Origin: Eunapius fragilis
Lineage: Eukaryota; Porifera; Demospongiae; Spongillida; Spongillidae
Assembly (NCBI GenBank): GCA_963681505.1
Contig: OY811981.1
Span: forward strand, 4,917,383 to 4,981,382
Reading direction: 5' to 3'
DNA length: 64,000 nt
Notes under the pieces: generated by a model
Told to the model about the DNA's origin: nothing
Seen by the model: the letters and a program-made list of their open reading frames with translations, nothing else
Databases searched by the model: none
Translations under genes and position numbers: made by a program
Shown: positions 1 through 11,879 of the stretch, piece by piece
Position numbering within the stretch: position 1 is the first letter of the stretch
How the letters are laid out: each line of letters starts with the position of its first letter

Positions 1-715
1 TAAATATAGGACTATGACATTTTCCCTTCTGATAAGACCTTGTTTCCTTGCTTTTTACACCACCAATGTCATAATCAAATCCTATATCCCACCAACTTTC
101 TCGTAGAGAATGTTTTTATTTACTTGTTTTCTTTATTTTTTTTCATACCCATTTAATTATACAAGACATTAGTCTCGTACCCAGACCGTCTATGACGTAA
201 GCGATTATCGCTGTAAACAGTATAATCACTACGTCCATACGTATGGACGTAGTGATTATACTGTTTACAGCGATAATCGCTTACGTCATAGACGGTCTGG
301 GTACGAGACTAACAAGACATAGGAGGCTGATAGTCGATTGTTTATCAAAGTATTATATTATATAAAAGCGAGTCCTCCAGCCGATTCTGAAGCTATTGGT
401 GAAATTTTCATCGCTTAGAAATGTTCCTGTCCTGAGTTATGCGTTGCCAAGAAGGAGGAGAAGAAGAAGACGACCCGCCCCTTGTTCCGAGACTGGGTAC
501 GAGGACGGGCAGTACACTCTTGTTCTCAACAACCACGCGGTTCAGCGACATGAAACAAAAACGAAACTACTCATTTTTGACTTCTAGATCGATTGCTAAA
601 ACAAGCTACACGATCCGATCGTCAGGAGTGTTGTTACAGACGGGTCGCGTTTTTTAATGACATTCATAGTCGGGGTCAAATCCTATATGGAAGTTTCTAA
701 CGAAACTTCCGATAT
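1..715 (+). repeat. Dispersed repeat of about 0.8 kb, copy 1 (interrupted by a MITE)
   Basis: This block is nearly identical to 35026-35810. The two copies share the segment from the left edge to about 150 and again from about 150 to 715, ending at the hairpin GGAAGTTTCTAACGAAACTTCC region. Copy 1 lacks about 200 bp present at 35181-35384 and carries an extra palindromic insertion at 170-311. It contains a TATAAAAG box near 361. I do not recognise the family; it may be a promoter-bearing end of a larger element whose body is missing here. Confidence 0.85.
170..311. mobile_element. 142-bp perfect palindromic MITE with 9-bp target duplication
   Basis: The element begins TAGTCTCGTACCC and ends GGGTACGAGACTA. 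Its two halves are exact reverse complements meeting at 240/241. It is flanked by ACAAGACAT at 161-169 and at 312-320. The paralogous repeat at about 35.4 kb has a single ACAAGACAT at that place and no insertion, so it gives the empty site. A 9-bp duplication is typical of Mutator-like elements and possible for Merlin; the superfamily is inferred. Related ends occur at 41786 and 42211. Confidence 0.93.
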
Positions 716-1852
716 GCTCATGGTAATAATAACACAGACAAAAAAAAAGGTTCTGCTGATGATGAATGAAGCAGGCACACCTGTATATTTCATGCTAAGA
801 CAGTGCAACCATATAATTATTGCCAATATCTTTATGGTCCTGCATAACACTCATTGCTGGTTTAACTTTTTTGCTGGTTCTGTGCTATGTTTGTTAGCAT
901 ACATTTAAATATCGGTGGGTTGTGGTGAAAGACCTTAATAATCCTGACCAGATGCCAACATGCTAGGAATTCAATAGTGAATTCTACCTCCAAATGATGG
1001 TAGTCTCAATGGCATCATGGCCCCTTGTGCAGTGGTCGTACTAGTGCAGAAACTAATGGATTGAACTAAAGCGAAACCCTGCATGACCAGTATATGGCAT
1101 GGGAACATGGTTGACTGAAATGGAAAAAGGATATTATAAGAGCTGAACATATACATACACCGTATGGACAACGTAAAAGCGAAAAGGATAGACAGCAGCA
1201 AAGCCACATCACCCCATGGTCTGTCTATATGATGTGCCCTATTGTGCCTCATTTGTCAGTGATGCAAAACGTTTGTAGTGAGTTTTAACCGATAGAAAGT
1301 CTATTTAGAAGTACACCAATTTTTTGCAGATCTCACCAGGCCAATACAAAGCTCATGAAAATGTATCATGATACTAATAAACATGGAAAACGTTTCTTCA
1401 AGTTCGTGCATTAACGAAGTAAGAAATGGCTCAGAAATATAAAAATATGGAGGCACACAAAATTAAGCTGTATGCTAGATTAAATTATCACTATTCTTTT
1501 AAAATAATAAATAAAATGAAGTTCTAAATACATTTACAACAAATTGACAGAGCGCGCTTCTTCTTAGGAGCAATCTAAATTTTTCGACGAACACGCACAG
1601 GATAATTACACTACAAATCCACCAGAAATAATATGTCTGAATCCTCGTTCATTAACTCGCCAGTTTGATGAAATACTGTGCTATTCAAGAATTTATCAAG
1701 GTTAAGAGGACATGATGTCCTCCTTCAGGGCCGTAGCCTTCAGTCCGGTTGTCATGCCTCGGAGATGTTCGGTGGGAATTTTTTAAAAACATTATTACAA
1801 TGTTACAAATCAGTCGTGTAATAGGAGCCATACCGGATGTACTCAGATGCTG
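716..1852. other. No gene recognised
   Basis: AT-rich sequence upstream of HSP70. Short open frames exist but none shows a recognisable domain, splice pattern or codon bias. Confidence 0.6.
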
Positions 1853-1950
1853 GAATATTCAACAACGTACGTCATTGTATACTATTATTTTCAATTTGCG
1901 TGTATAAATACACAATAGAATCTTCGGGAACATGCCTCGAAGCTTCTCGA
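1853..1950 (+). promoter_or_regulatory. Heat-shock promoter of the HSP70 gene (HSEs and TATA box)
   Basis: Heat-shock elements are inverted nGAAn units. GAATATTC lies at 1853-1860. A TATAAATA box lies at 1903-1910. A perfect three-unit site GAATCTTCGGGAA lies at 1918-1930, and GAAGCTTC lies at 1939-1946. The first site is about 45 bp upstream of the TATA box. The other two fall between the TATA box and the ATG, so they may sit in the 5' leader or serve a start further downstream. The motifs are seen directly; HSF control is inferred from the family. Confidence 0.8.
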
Positions 1951-2049
1951 TCATCAGGGCAATACAATAAATAAGCTCCCTTGCCCGTTGCCAGTCATGT
2001 ACCACAAAGCGAGACAGCGTAACAAGAGCGTGCAGAAGAAGCGACGAGA

Positions 2050-3999
2050 ATGTCTAAATCGCGAGCTCCAGCAATCGGTATTGACCTCGGAACCACTTAC
2101 TCCTGCGTGGGTGTCTTCCAACACGGCAAGGTCGAAATAATCGCCAACGACCAGGGCAACCGTACCACCCCCAGCTACGTCGCCTTCACCGACACCGAAC
2201 GTCTCATCGGAGATGCCGCCAAGAACCAGGTGGCCATGAATCCCAACAATACGGTGTTTGACGCCAAGCGAATGATCGGAAGGCGCTTTGACGACCCCAC
2301 CATCCAAGCTGACATGAAGCACTGGCCCTTCACCGTCGTCAACGAAGGGGGCCGACCCAAGATCCAGGTGGAGTACAAGTGCGAGACGAAGAACTTCTTT
2401 CCCGAGGAGATCTCTTCCATGGTGCTGACCAAGATGAAGGAGACGGCGGAGGCCTATCTTGGCACTACGGTAACGGACGCCGTGATAACGGTACCCGCGT
2501 ACTTCAACGACTCGCAGCGACAGGCCACGAAGGACGCCGGAGTTATAGCGGGACTGAACGTTCTGCGGATCATCAACGAGCCCACAGCTGCTGCCATCGC
2601 ATACGGACTAGACAAGAAACTGAAGGCCGAACAGAACATCCTCATCTTTGACCTCGGAGGGGGAACCTTTGACGTCTCAGTCCTGACCATAGAGGAAGGC
2701 ATCTTTGAGGTGAAGTCAACGGCAGGTGATACCCACCTTGGAGGAGAGGACTTTGACAACAGGATGGTGAACCATTTCATCCAGGAGTTCAAGAAGAAGC
2801 ACAAGAAGGACATGTCTGCCAACAAGAAGGCCGTTAGACGTCTGCGTACAGCCTGTGAGAGAGCAAAGAGAACCCTCTCGTCCAGTGCCCAGGCCAGCAT
2901 TGAGATTGACTCACTTTTTGAGGGCATTGACTTCTATACCACCATCACCAGGGCCCGCTTTGAGGAGCTGAATGCTGACCTGTTCAGAGGCACACTGGAG
3001 CCAGTGGAGAAAGCCCTTCGTGATGCCAAGTTTGACAAGTCCCAGATCCACGAGGTGGTGCTGGTTGGAGGATCAACTCGTATCCCCAAGGTCCAGAAGC
3101 TACTCCAGGACTTCTTCAATGGCAAGGAGCTGAACAAGTCCATCAACCCTGACGAGGCAGTGGCCTATGGAGCAGCTGTCCAGGCAGCCATCTTGAGCGG
3201 AGACAAGAGCCAGGAAGTGCAGGATCTCCTCCTCCTGGACGTCATCCCCCTCTCACTCGGTCTGGAGACAGCCGGTGGTGTCATGACAACCCTTCTGAAG
3301 CGCAACTCCACCATTCCCAAGAAGGAGACACAAACATTCACCACCTACTCTGATAACCAGACTAGCGTGCTGATCCAAGTGTACGAAGGGGAGAGGGCCA
3401 TGACCAAAGACAACAACCTGTTGGGGAAATTTGAGCTGACCCACATCCCACCAGCCCCTCGTGGTGTGCCTCAAATAGAAGTAACCTTCGACATTGACAG
3501 GAACGGCATCCTGAACGTGAGTGCAGTGGAGAAGAGCACAGGGAAGGAGAACAAGATCACCATCACCAATGACAAGGGAAGGTTGAGCGCCGATGACATA
3601 GACCGCATGGTGAAGGAGGCAGAGAAGTACAAGTCCCAAGATGAGGAGCACAGGGCCAAGATAGCTGCCAAGAACCAGCTGGAGAGCTATGCATTCCAAT
3701 TGAAGAGCACCATGGAGGAGGATAGCGTGAAGAGCAAGTTGAGTGAGGAGGACAGAAAGAAGGTGTTGGATAAAGTGAGTGAGGTGAGCAGCTGGCTGGA
3801 TAGGAACCAGACGGCAGAGAAGGGAGAGTTTGAGGACAAGCAGAAGGAGCTGGAGAAGGTGTGCATGCCAATCATGACCAAGCTGTACCAGACAGGAGGG
3901 ATGCCCAATGGAGCAGGGGGTATGCAAGGAAGTCCTCATGGAGGTGATGGAGCTGGTGGCAAGAAGAGCCAAGGCCCTACCATTGAGGAGGTGGACTGA
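2050..3999 (+). CDS. Cytosolic heat shock protein 70, intronless
   Basis: A 649-aa ATP-dependent chaperone that binds exposed hydrophobic peptides in the cytosol and nucleus. The N-terminal ATPase domain opens with the phosphate-binding [13 protein letters not shown] motif near residue 10, has [12 protein letters not shown] near 197 and [12 protein letters not shown] near 336. The substrate-binding domain and helical lid follow, then a GG-rich tail and the C-terminal EEVD that docks TPR co-chaperones, which marks the cytosolic class. Length matches the family. It is uninterrupted, as usual for stress-inducible HSP70 genes, and the heat-shock elements just upstream agree. Coding GC is well above the flanks. 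The start is the first ATG, directly before the conserved N-terminus. Confidence 0.98.
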   Translation: MSKSRAPAIGIDLGTTYSCVGVFQHGKVEIIANDQGNRTTPSYVAFTDTERLIGDAAKNQVAMNPNNTVFDAKRMIGRRFDDPTIQADMKHWPFTVVNEGGRPKIQVEYKCETKNFFPEEISSMVLTKMKETAEAYLGTTVTDAVITVPAYFNDSQRQATKDAGVIAGLNVLRIINEPTAAAIAYGLDKKLKAEQNILIFDLGGGTFDVSVLTIEEGIFEVKSTAGDTHLGGEDFDNRMVNHFIQEFKKKHKKDMSANKKAVRRLRTACERAKRTLSSSAQASIEIDSLFEGIDFYTTITRARFEELNADLFRGTLEPVEKALRDAKFDKSQIHEVVLVGGSTRIPKVQKLLQDFFNGKELNKSINPDEAVAYGAAVQAAILSGDKSQEVQDLLLLDVIPLSLGLETAGGVMTTLLKRNSTIPKKETQTFTTYSDNQTSVLIQVYEGERAMTKDNNLLGKFELTHIPPAPRGVPQIEVTFDIDRNGILNVSAVEKSTGKENKITITNDKGRLSADDIDRMVKEAEKYKSQDEEHRAKIAAKNQLESYAFQLKSTMEEDSVKSKLSEEDRKKVLDKVSEVSSWLDRNQTAEKGEFEDKQKELEKVCMPIMTKLYQTGGMPNGAGGMQGSPHGGDGAGGKKSQGPTIEEVD

Positions 4000-4624
4000 A
4001 TGATGAATTGAATGTTCATTTTGTCTGTTCCAAGTTGTGTGTGTGGTAGTACTGATATGTTCCTATCCTTATTTCTGCTGTATGTACTATCATATTATAT
4101 TTACATGGCACAATGTGCCAAAATTAATATTTTAATTTATAATCACTTTTAAAAACTTTTAGGGCCAGCAAAAGTTATGCTTGCTTGAAATGCATGACGA
4201 ATTATAAATATAGTGCCTTATAACTTTACTAGTTTGCTTGCAGTATATATCCCGTTTGAAGCAACGTCAGGCGACTCAGGCCAAATTGTATTTTCCAACG
4301 TTAATCATAACGCCTAACTGCAAACAAATAACAATGCGTAACAGCTGCTAAACGTAACTATTGCGCGCCTATTGCGTAACAGCTACCCGTATATTATTGA
4401 CTGCCAATGCAAGCTAAAAAAAATCCCACGAGTAAAAGTTAACACTACAACACAGACAACATCCTTCGATAGAATTGCACTCCCTGCAAAGAAGAAAGAA
4501 AAAAGGATGAAGGGAAAAAAAATCGACCTCATCGAACCCCAAAAAGTGTCTCCTCCGTTGCATTGGAAGAAAAAAAATAATAATAATAAACCGACCTCAC
4601 AAGGATTCCAACCCACAAAACGTG

Positions 4625-4625
<1 letters not shown>

Positions 4626-4708
<83 letters not shown>
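4626..4708. repeat. (CA)n microsatellite
   Basis: About 83 bp of uninterrupted CA dinucleotides. Confidence 0.98.
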
Positions 4709-4709
<1 letters not shown>

Positions 4710-5536
4710 ACCGTTATATACATAGATGATGGAGATAGTCCTATTTTGGGAGGATCATCTGATAGTGGCTCTTGCTATGCAGTTCAATAATTGAAAACTT
4801 GCAGATGGCGTGAGATTTTGCTGGACCCCAAATGACATGGAGAGAAAGGGAACCTTTAAGGAACAACTTGCATGTGTACTTTCCTTGACTGATGCAGGCG
4901 GGCTAAGTTGTAGTGAGATTATTTAAACATTGCTAAATGGAAAATTTAATGTACTAGATTACAATTACCGTATATCAAAGCTAAAGGGTTAATTGTTATA
5001 CAAACCAGAGAAAAAATTTATTGTCTCTGTCTAAACAGAGTCGAGACAGCTGCATGGGGCTTTAAATCTGCAAAATTCTAGAGTCTAGGGTACGCTATTG
5101 ACTTCGGGGAAATTATGACATGGGAAAACGTCGCCATAAAATGGCACTTTTTTGTAATTAGTTAGTCCAACACTAGATGCGTAAGTCTAAAAATTTGCGT
5201 ACATAGGTCCAATTTCGTTATGATCCTTCAATGTGCAACGGGATCACTAATAATTAATTATCGCCTCAGAAGCCATGTGACCTATTTCTTATTCAAGCAT
5301 ATTGCCAAGTGGTATAGGCATAGATGTGAGGCTATTATTCGTAAAAGTTAATGAAAAAAAAAATTATTCGGCCAGCTATCATATTCTCCACTGTAAGGCA
5401 CGCTTGATTGGTAAATTCATTGCTAGCACGTGAGTGTTTCCAAAAATTGTTCTCACATTCGGTACTCACTGACCAGACGCGTAGGAAGGTACCGGAGCAG
5501 GGAAGAGACTTGTTCTTTTTTTGGATGATGTGTAGC

Positions 5537-5567
5537 ACCCCCCCCCCCCCCCCCACACACACACACA
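5537..5567. repeat. Poly-C followed by (CA)n
   Basis: A run of about 18 C directly followed by seven CA units. Confidence 0.95.
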
Positions 5568-6212
5568 AAAGTGTGGGGGCAATTTACCCTCACGGCTCCC
5601 GTGCTTCCTACGCATTGCAGTCTGCTGAGCTGCATTGGGTCTGGGCATGAGACCTTAGGATGCATCACACGACCGTATTAAAATTTTCAAGGCCAAAAAA
5701 AAAAAGTGAGAACATCGTGCATCCACGACGAAAATGCGCTCACTGTGGAATCATAGATGGAATTTACCAGGAACAAGGTTGTTTGGAATGTGTGCCTGTG
5801 TTGAGCCACATGTGCATGTGTGTATACACAGCTGCTTATTTTCAAAGGGAAATAAAACCTATGTTTATCAAGCCTGACTTCAATACCAGAATGACATACT
5901 TAATGTACCTTGGACCTGCCGACAGTTGGATTGTGAGGAATACTAGTAAGGTGAGCGTTGTACTTCGGCATTGCAAAAGCGCAATAATCACGTGCATGAT
6001 CACGAGATCACATTATTATTGGTTATTGAACGAACAGGGCATCACAGTATTGACAGTATTGACAGTATTCGCTGATTGCCAGTGTGAGATTGCAATACAT
6101 CAAAACTATACTATATAGCATGGACAATAATAATGTACGCAAGTCGAGCAATTGAATGTTAAAAGGAGGTATTCAAAGTGCCAGAGGGAGGGATTCTATG
6201 TGCCGGAAGGGG

Positions 6213-6251
6213 GGATTCTAAGTGCTCAAGGCACTTAGAATCCCCCCCACT
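6213..6251. repeat. Short inverted repeat (hairpin)
   Basis: GGGGGGATTCTAAGTGC is followed after a few bases by its reverse complement GCACTTAGAATCCCCCC. Upstream, 6174-6212 holds two weaker copies of the GGATTCTA motif. Function unknown. Confidence 0.8.
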
Positions 6252-7096
6252 CGCACTCTTGTCCCTATCAACCGAGTTTATATACCTGCAACCGACCAAT
6301 CAGGTTGCGCGAATCACCTCTGCTATTGTCTAAGCCAGTGTATAAGGCTTGGAAGTTTAGGCCAACCTGCAGTAGGGTTGATTTGAGAAAGGGTTTAGTG
6401 TTACTTTGTCAATAAGGTTGTCTAGGGTTTTGTTGTCTGTAGGGGGTAGATGTCTGTTTTAATGGTTAGTATGGGGGTTGTATGGTATACCGTAGAATAC
6501 CGGATTTAACGACTCCCCCCCCTTCCCCCCCCCGCCCCTTACGTGAGACCCTTAAAAAAAATGGCATGTTTTTGAAACGAGCGTGTCTCCTAAACCCATC
6601 AAGCCACCACATACCTTTTTCAAAATCATATTGTGGTGCCATTTCTTTCTTGTAGCATCTTACCGTTTGGGATTGCCCGGACATGCTTCACTTCTGGCTC
6701 GGTCCCACAGCTTACGTAGTTTGGGACGGTCATGTATTTCCAACTGCTCGTTTCTAAATGCAGAGAATCGGTGTATACTTAGTCACAACACCTTTCAACA
6801 CAAATACGACGTCTCTATTACTTTAACCTGTTGGTTTGAGGAGGTAAACACCAATGACTGTGACCATCCACATCGCTCCACCATTTGTTATTTCAGTTAT
6901 GGACGTAGATTAGGTTCCGAACCATGTCTATACAGCAAGGGATCTGAATGTGGAACGCGTGCACCCCTATTTAGGAACCCTAAATTATCATTGGGTAAGC
7001 CATAATTAGCTAAACTCTGATTAACCTCAATCTGTTTGCAGACGTATAGACGCTTGCGGTGCATGTCTTAAAGTAACCTACATATATACCGGTTAC

Positions 7097-7297
7097 ATGT
7101 CTCGTGTGTTGTCCGTTGCATTCGCTGTATTAAATATGAGTTCTCTGCAAAGTCGCAAATCGTACACCGTCAAATACAAGCTCCAAGTCATCAAATGGTA
7201 CCATGCAAATGGAAGCAATGCTCATGCTGCTGCAAAGCATTTTGCCATAATGCGATCAGTACTGATTGGATGGTTGGCTAAGAAGGATCTGATCTGA
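7097..7297 (+). pseudogene. N-terminal helix-turn-helix fragment of a pogo/Tigger-type transposase
   Basis: The frame contains RKSYTVKYKLQVIKWYHANG followed by a second helix (AHAAAKHFAI) and a stop after WLAKKDLI. This is the pattern of the psq/CENP-B-like DNA-binding domain at the start of pogo-type transposases and related domesticated proteins. It stops after about 60 aa. The rest of such a protein lies on the opposite strand just downstream (7371-8090), so the two halves are inverted relative to each other. Confidence 0.6.
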
Positions 7298-7370
7298 AAA
7301 ATGCACCCTATTGATGAACATTAAATCTCATTAAAAATTTTAATCAACGTTCACGCACATGTTTACAATG

Positions 7371-8090
7371 TTAATGATCTGTATCGAACCCTTCAAATTC
7401 GTCCCCTGACACCATTCCGTTATCTTCGTCTGAACTCTCGATGTCATCAACATCTTCATCTGAAGGCTTTTCGTCACTGATCTCTTCCAATGCTACCCGT
7501 GGGAACATTTTGTCATTCTCGCTACCGTCCACAGCAGCTGTGATACCACAGAGTAAGAATGATTCCTGTATGGCTTCAGCTTTTATGCTATCCCATGCAG
7601 CAGACACCCAGTTTATTACGTCGGGCCATGATGGTGTCTTAGGATTGCCATGAACAGTGCGTAGCGTGTGGTTAGAAAACCACTTAACCCACAAATCTCT
7701 CATGTGTTGTTTGAATGGCCGGTTCACTGAAACATCCATGGCTTGCTCCAGTGACGTGCAACCAGCCGGTATGAATATAAGCTCACTGTTGCAGTTCTTG
7801 TCAACGATATGTTTGCTTTCATCAGTCATGTGAGCCTTGCATGTAATAGTCTACGAGCAAAAGGACGTCGTGCAGCCATATTGGTACCATACGTAGTGTT
7901 CAACCACCAGTGATAGCGGTTATCCATCCATTAGTGCTTGCTGTCACTAACACGTTAGAGGACACTTTATAGTCTTCATGACACGTAGGCCCAGCTTCCC
8001 ACCCTTTTCCTTAAAAATGATGAGAGCTGGAACTTTCTCTCCTGCTCCATTGGCACAAGGTGAACTTCTCAAAATGGGCATGCATGAATA
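7371..8090 (-). pseudogene. DDE-domain remnant of a pogo/Tigger transposase
   Basis: The open part (7371-7829) contains IPAGCTSLEQAMDVSVNRPF and KQHMRDLWVKW, the conserved block of the DDE_1 endonuclease domain just before its third acidic position. An acidic C-terminal tail (SDEDVDDIESSDED) follows, as in Tigger proteins. Upstream on the same strand, translations such as NGAGEKVPALIIFKEKGGK and LVTASTNGWIT match the earlier part of the domain but need frame changes. The gene is therefore broken. Cut-and-paste transposition was its ancestral role. Confidence 0.75.
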
Positions 8091-8103
8091 GAATGTGCTG
8101 CAT

Positions 8104-8790
8104 TCAAACCAAGGATGATAAGCAAAAAATGTAAGTAGATAAAACGTAGTTTGTTAATATGATGACTAATGTACATACACCTTCATATCTGAACACATAA
8201 AATAGTTCAATTTGATAATTTATGCCATCCACTGTATGAAATCCTGTCTGCTGAAGTTGGTTAATTTTATCAAAGGAAGCAGCAAAAACTTTGGATATAG
8301 TGTCACATAATCCATCACCCTTAACCACAGCAAGGGTATGGTTGCCTGTATGCATTGTAATTAGATGGATAACCTGTAAGGAACTTACCTTGTCCAGAAA
8401 GGCATCACCCAGATGGCACCAGAATAGCAAATGATAGTAGTATGAATCTTGAACTTCTAGAAAATTTTGCACTATCACCAGAAATTCGAACTTTGATTCT
8501 TTGACCTGGGTTCGCTGAAATATGCATTTACAAAATGATACATGCTTTAAACAGTGACCCAAGAAATGCAATCTCGACATTTGTTTGCACGTTAGTTCAA
8601 ACGGTCGATGTGCTCCCTCAAATCCATTAATACGATTGAGCTTCATTCTCTGATTTAGTTCAACGTGTGCTTTTTAAATTCTAAGACACATTGGAAGCTC
8701 CAGGCAAATACTATCTAGATCATGATAGAAGCTGTCACTCACTCCGTATTTATCCAGAAGGTACAGAACCCTCAGATTGTTGCAGCTGTC
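8104..8790 (-). pseudogene. Decayed copy of an uncharacterised multicopy invertebrate protein
   Basis: The longest open stretch (180 aa, 8104-8646) includes GNHTLAVVKGDG and a segment ending GINYQIELFY. I associate this style of sequence with a large uncharacterised family in sponges and cnidarians, but that is from memory and weak. Further upstream on the same strand (to about 8790) a frame reads NLRVLYLLDKYGVSDSFYHD before an in-frame stop. No function is assigned. It lies directly upstream of the Tigger remnant on the same strand. Confidence 0.35.
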
Positions 8791-11640
8791 TACAATCTGA
8801 GTCATGTGACAGAAGTATTGTAAGACTCTTTCCAGCACCTGTCTGAACTTAGACTGTCAGGATGAAGCCCATATGATGGTAGAAATCTTAACGTTTCACT
8901 TGCACTCTCCACTATTTCACTCATTTTCCTTCTAGTGTGTCTGCTGCTTATTTTACATCCTCATGTGAATTGAGCATTGTGAAGAATTCATGTGCTTCAG
9001 CTAGTTATTGTTACGTATCCCTCATTTTGTGCAAGAAGTCTTGCAACATTGTATCAGCTTCTGCTAGTAAATAATTTGCATCGTCCTGTTCTATCATTAG
9101 CTCAGCTGTTGGCAAAGTTTCACCTTTAAAACAGCAAACCCATACTGCAGGTGGTCGTGAATTTTGTCAAGTGCAAGATGAAGCTGCATATGTAAATATA
9201 ACATTGACTTCATATAATAGAATCAGCCTGTGATTTTCACAGGTGCAAGCTAGTAATAAAATAAAACTAACCACTTTCACTTTAATGCAATGTAGTTGTG
9301 TAGGTAACAATTGCATAAACTAAGAACATGTACACTGTAAATATATTCAGCATCCTGTACGTTAAATATGTTTTTTTTTAGATATAAACACAGAATTGTA
9401 CGACATTCTACAATGACAGCTACAATATGGAATAATGTAGTTTAAAATAACTTAATCTCACTGCTTAATATAGATTTTCTTGGCCAGAAAATATCGTAGT
9501 TCCAGTCGCAACTCGTTTTTTTCTTCACAATTTTAGCAAAATTAAGTTTATGGCAGCTGGTTGCCATAACCCTAATTTTGCTTAATACATTAGAGAAACA
9601 AGGTGAAAAATATATTTGACGGTACAATAAGGGTTCAATGACAATTTTATCACTGCCAGCCCACATCAAAAATACGTATCCACCGGTGTTACTGAGTTGA
9701 GGAAATGCGATTATGAATATGAAATGAATCTTCCAAAGCTACAGCCTTATTCCAGGTTTTATGTTGTCTGCTCCACTTTCTACTGAAGATTGATCGGAAT
9801 TGAGAAATTGTTGGGCAAAACTGAAGTTGCTGGACTTAGATTTAAACGTTGCTGTGAAAATTGCACTTGGTTTACAGAAACTGTATTGTGTGAAACTACA
9901 GCTTTGTGGAAAGAATCCATTGTGTGATGGACCTTTTAATACAGTTTGTGACTGTTGCGGTCCACTGTGTGACCGTTGGTGTAACCATAAATATTAGAAG
10001 AAAGGGATTGGAAACCAACCCAATGAACACCAGTCAATGGTCCTGGCAGTTCCAGTACCCAGGCCTTTACAGAGAGAATGGCTGAATCTAGTGGAAGCTT
10101 AACTAGATAGTTTCATGGTGCGTTTGGTTATTATAGCGTCTATATTCTTATTGATGACTTATGGCATGCAATCGACAACATTATAGATGACAACCTGTTC
10201 AAGCTTCATTTACTCGTACCCACAACTTGAAGGACACAAGCCTGTGCTTTGAAGGAATGCATGGCTGGGAAATCAAATCAGTTGTTCAGGACTTCTTGGT
10301 GCACTTCTGTTTAGATCTGTCACACATCCTGTATTGCGATTAAGCATTCAATGTAAGACACTAGATCTATGTAATCTAAATTAAAACCGCTTTTTGGGCA
10401 TTGTTTGGTCATTCGGTTGTTCAGTCGAATCATATCCGGCAACGCAAACCGTTATTTGTTATTTGTACGAAACCCAAAATGTGTGTGTGTGTGTGTGTGT
10501 GTGCTGGTGTGTGCAGGCATGCGTTTGCGTGTGTGTGTGTGTGAGAGAGAGAGAGAGTATTCCCATGTCCCTTAAAAAAATCATTGTGATATGAATAATC
10601 GTTCAATACTCCTTCACCATTTTTCTTATCAAAATGTATATATACCAACCTTACTGCTTGTGTCACGTAAATTTCTGTGACTTGTGATAGTGTTTTTATA
10701 AATGCTCATGACAATTTGATAGTATACATTCATACGTACTCATCATCAGAACTTCATTTTACTTGTAACAACTCTGTTATTACGCAGCCAAAGAAGCATA
10801 TGTCCACTGGGGTGGAACGCTTTGCATCTTTAAACATTTCAGGAGCTTTGTAAGCAATTGTTCCTTTACCCGATTGCTGCTTTGTACACAGACCCTTCTT
10901 CATCTGGCAAAGTGTTAACAGATCTTTATTACATGAATTTATAATGCATACTGTACGATCATGTTTTACTGCAGAATACCATATCTGTGCAATACAGTAC
11001 TTTGAACACTGGTATTGTGTAAGATGTGGGGAAATTTGTGGAAAATCAGAAATAGCAAAATTCTCTTTTGAAACTGCTGATAGAAGTATTTAGTACAACT
11101 GGCTTTTTGATGGTCATTCCTGTTTTTTTTTTTATGAAAGGACCAGGTGTTTCACTGGCTTAAACCAGTCGGTGATAGTTGATCAGTTCAAATGGTGGTG
11201 GAAATTGGTACGCTTTTGTTAAATGCTAATACCACTGTCAATTGGACCAATCCAGGTAATAAAACGACGTGTATAGACTTACACATTGTTGTTGCGTTGA
11301 GTATGCAAGTTAATATCCGTTCTTTTTTGCTCGCAAAGGGAACAACTACTTTGTGCACAACTAACACAAGTGTGATTAATGTTGGTGATAGGATCCCAAA
11401 CACTACCTGACTAACCAAAGCTCATAGCTGCTATAATGGAAACCATTTTTGTTTTATTTCACTGGTCTAGAAGCTTGCACCATAAATCATATTAATCATT
11501 TAGCTCAATGTTAGCAAAGACAGCAGTGGAGTATGTCATGGCAGAACATCGAACATCTCACACCGATCACACTCATTCATCCCCTTCACACTTGTACATC
11601 CCCTTCACACTCATGAACGAGTATGAAGGGGATGAATTAG
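8791..11640. other. No gene recognised
   Basis: AT-rich sequence with a (GT)n/(GA)n microsatellite cluster at about 10480-10557. No convincing coding exon seen on either strand. Confidence 0.5.
10480..10557. repeat. Compound (GT)n/(GA)n microsatellite
   Basis: Two GT runs separated by a short non-repeat stretch, then a GA run. Confidence 0.95.
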
Positions 11641-11865
11641 AGTGTGAGGGGGGAGAATGTGATTGGGGAGAACGTGATCGGTGTAAGTGGGGAGAACGTG
11701 ATCGATGTGAGTGGGGAGAACATGATCGGTGTGAGTGGGGAAAACGTGATCGGTGTGAGTGGGGAGGGAGTGAATGTAACATGTGTGAATGTGAGTGATG
11801 AATGTGAGCGTGAATGAATGAGGGTGTGAGGGGGAGAACGAGATCGGTGTGAGTGGGGAGAGGTA
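11640..11865. repeat. 24-bp minisatellite (GTGAGTGGGGAGAACGTGAT type)
   Basis: At least five near-identical units of about 24 bp, GTGAGTGGGGAGAACGTGAT plus CGGT, lie at 11654-11770. A diverged unit lies near 11835. The peptide repeats read on either strand are by-products of the tandem array. Confidence 0.95.
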
Positions 11866-11879
11866 AATGTGACGTGTGT

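Larger units (their letters stand above)
4000..6170. other. Intergenic region without a recognisable gene
   Basis: Contains a long (CA)n tract at about 4626-4708, a C-run followed by (CA)n at 5537-5567, and a short tandem TTGACAGTA repeat near 6051-6070. Open frames across these tracts are artefacts of simple sequence. Confidence 0.6.

Noticed and set aside
2175..3972. Long antisense and alternative-frame ORFs within HSP70
   Set aside because: Shadows of a conserved GC-rich coding sequence.
4372..4725. Frames on both strands reading poly-Thr/His or poly-Val/Cys
   Set aside because: They run through the (CA)n microsatellite and have no other coding signal.
11508..11798. Frames with CEWGERDR-type peptide repeats
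   Set aside because: Products of the 24-bp minisatellite.
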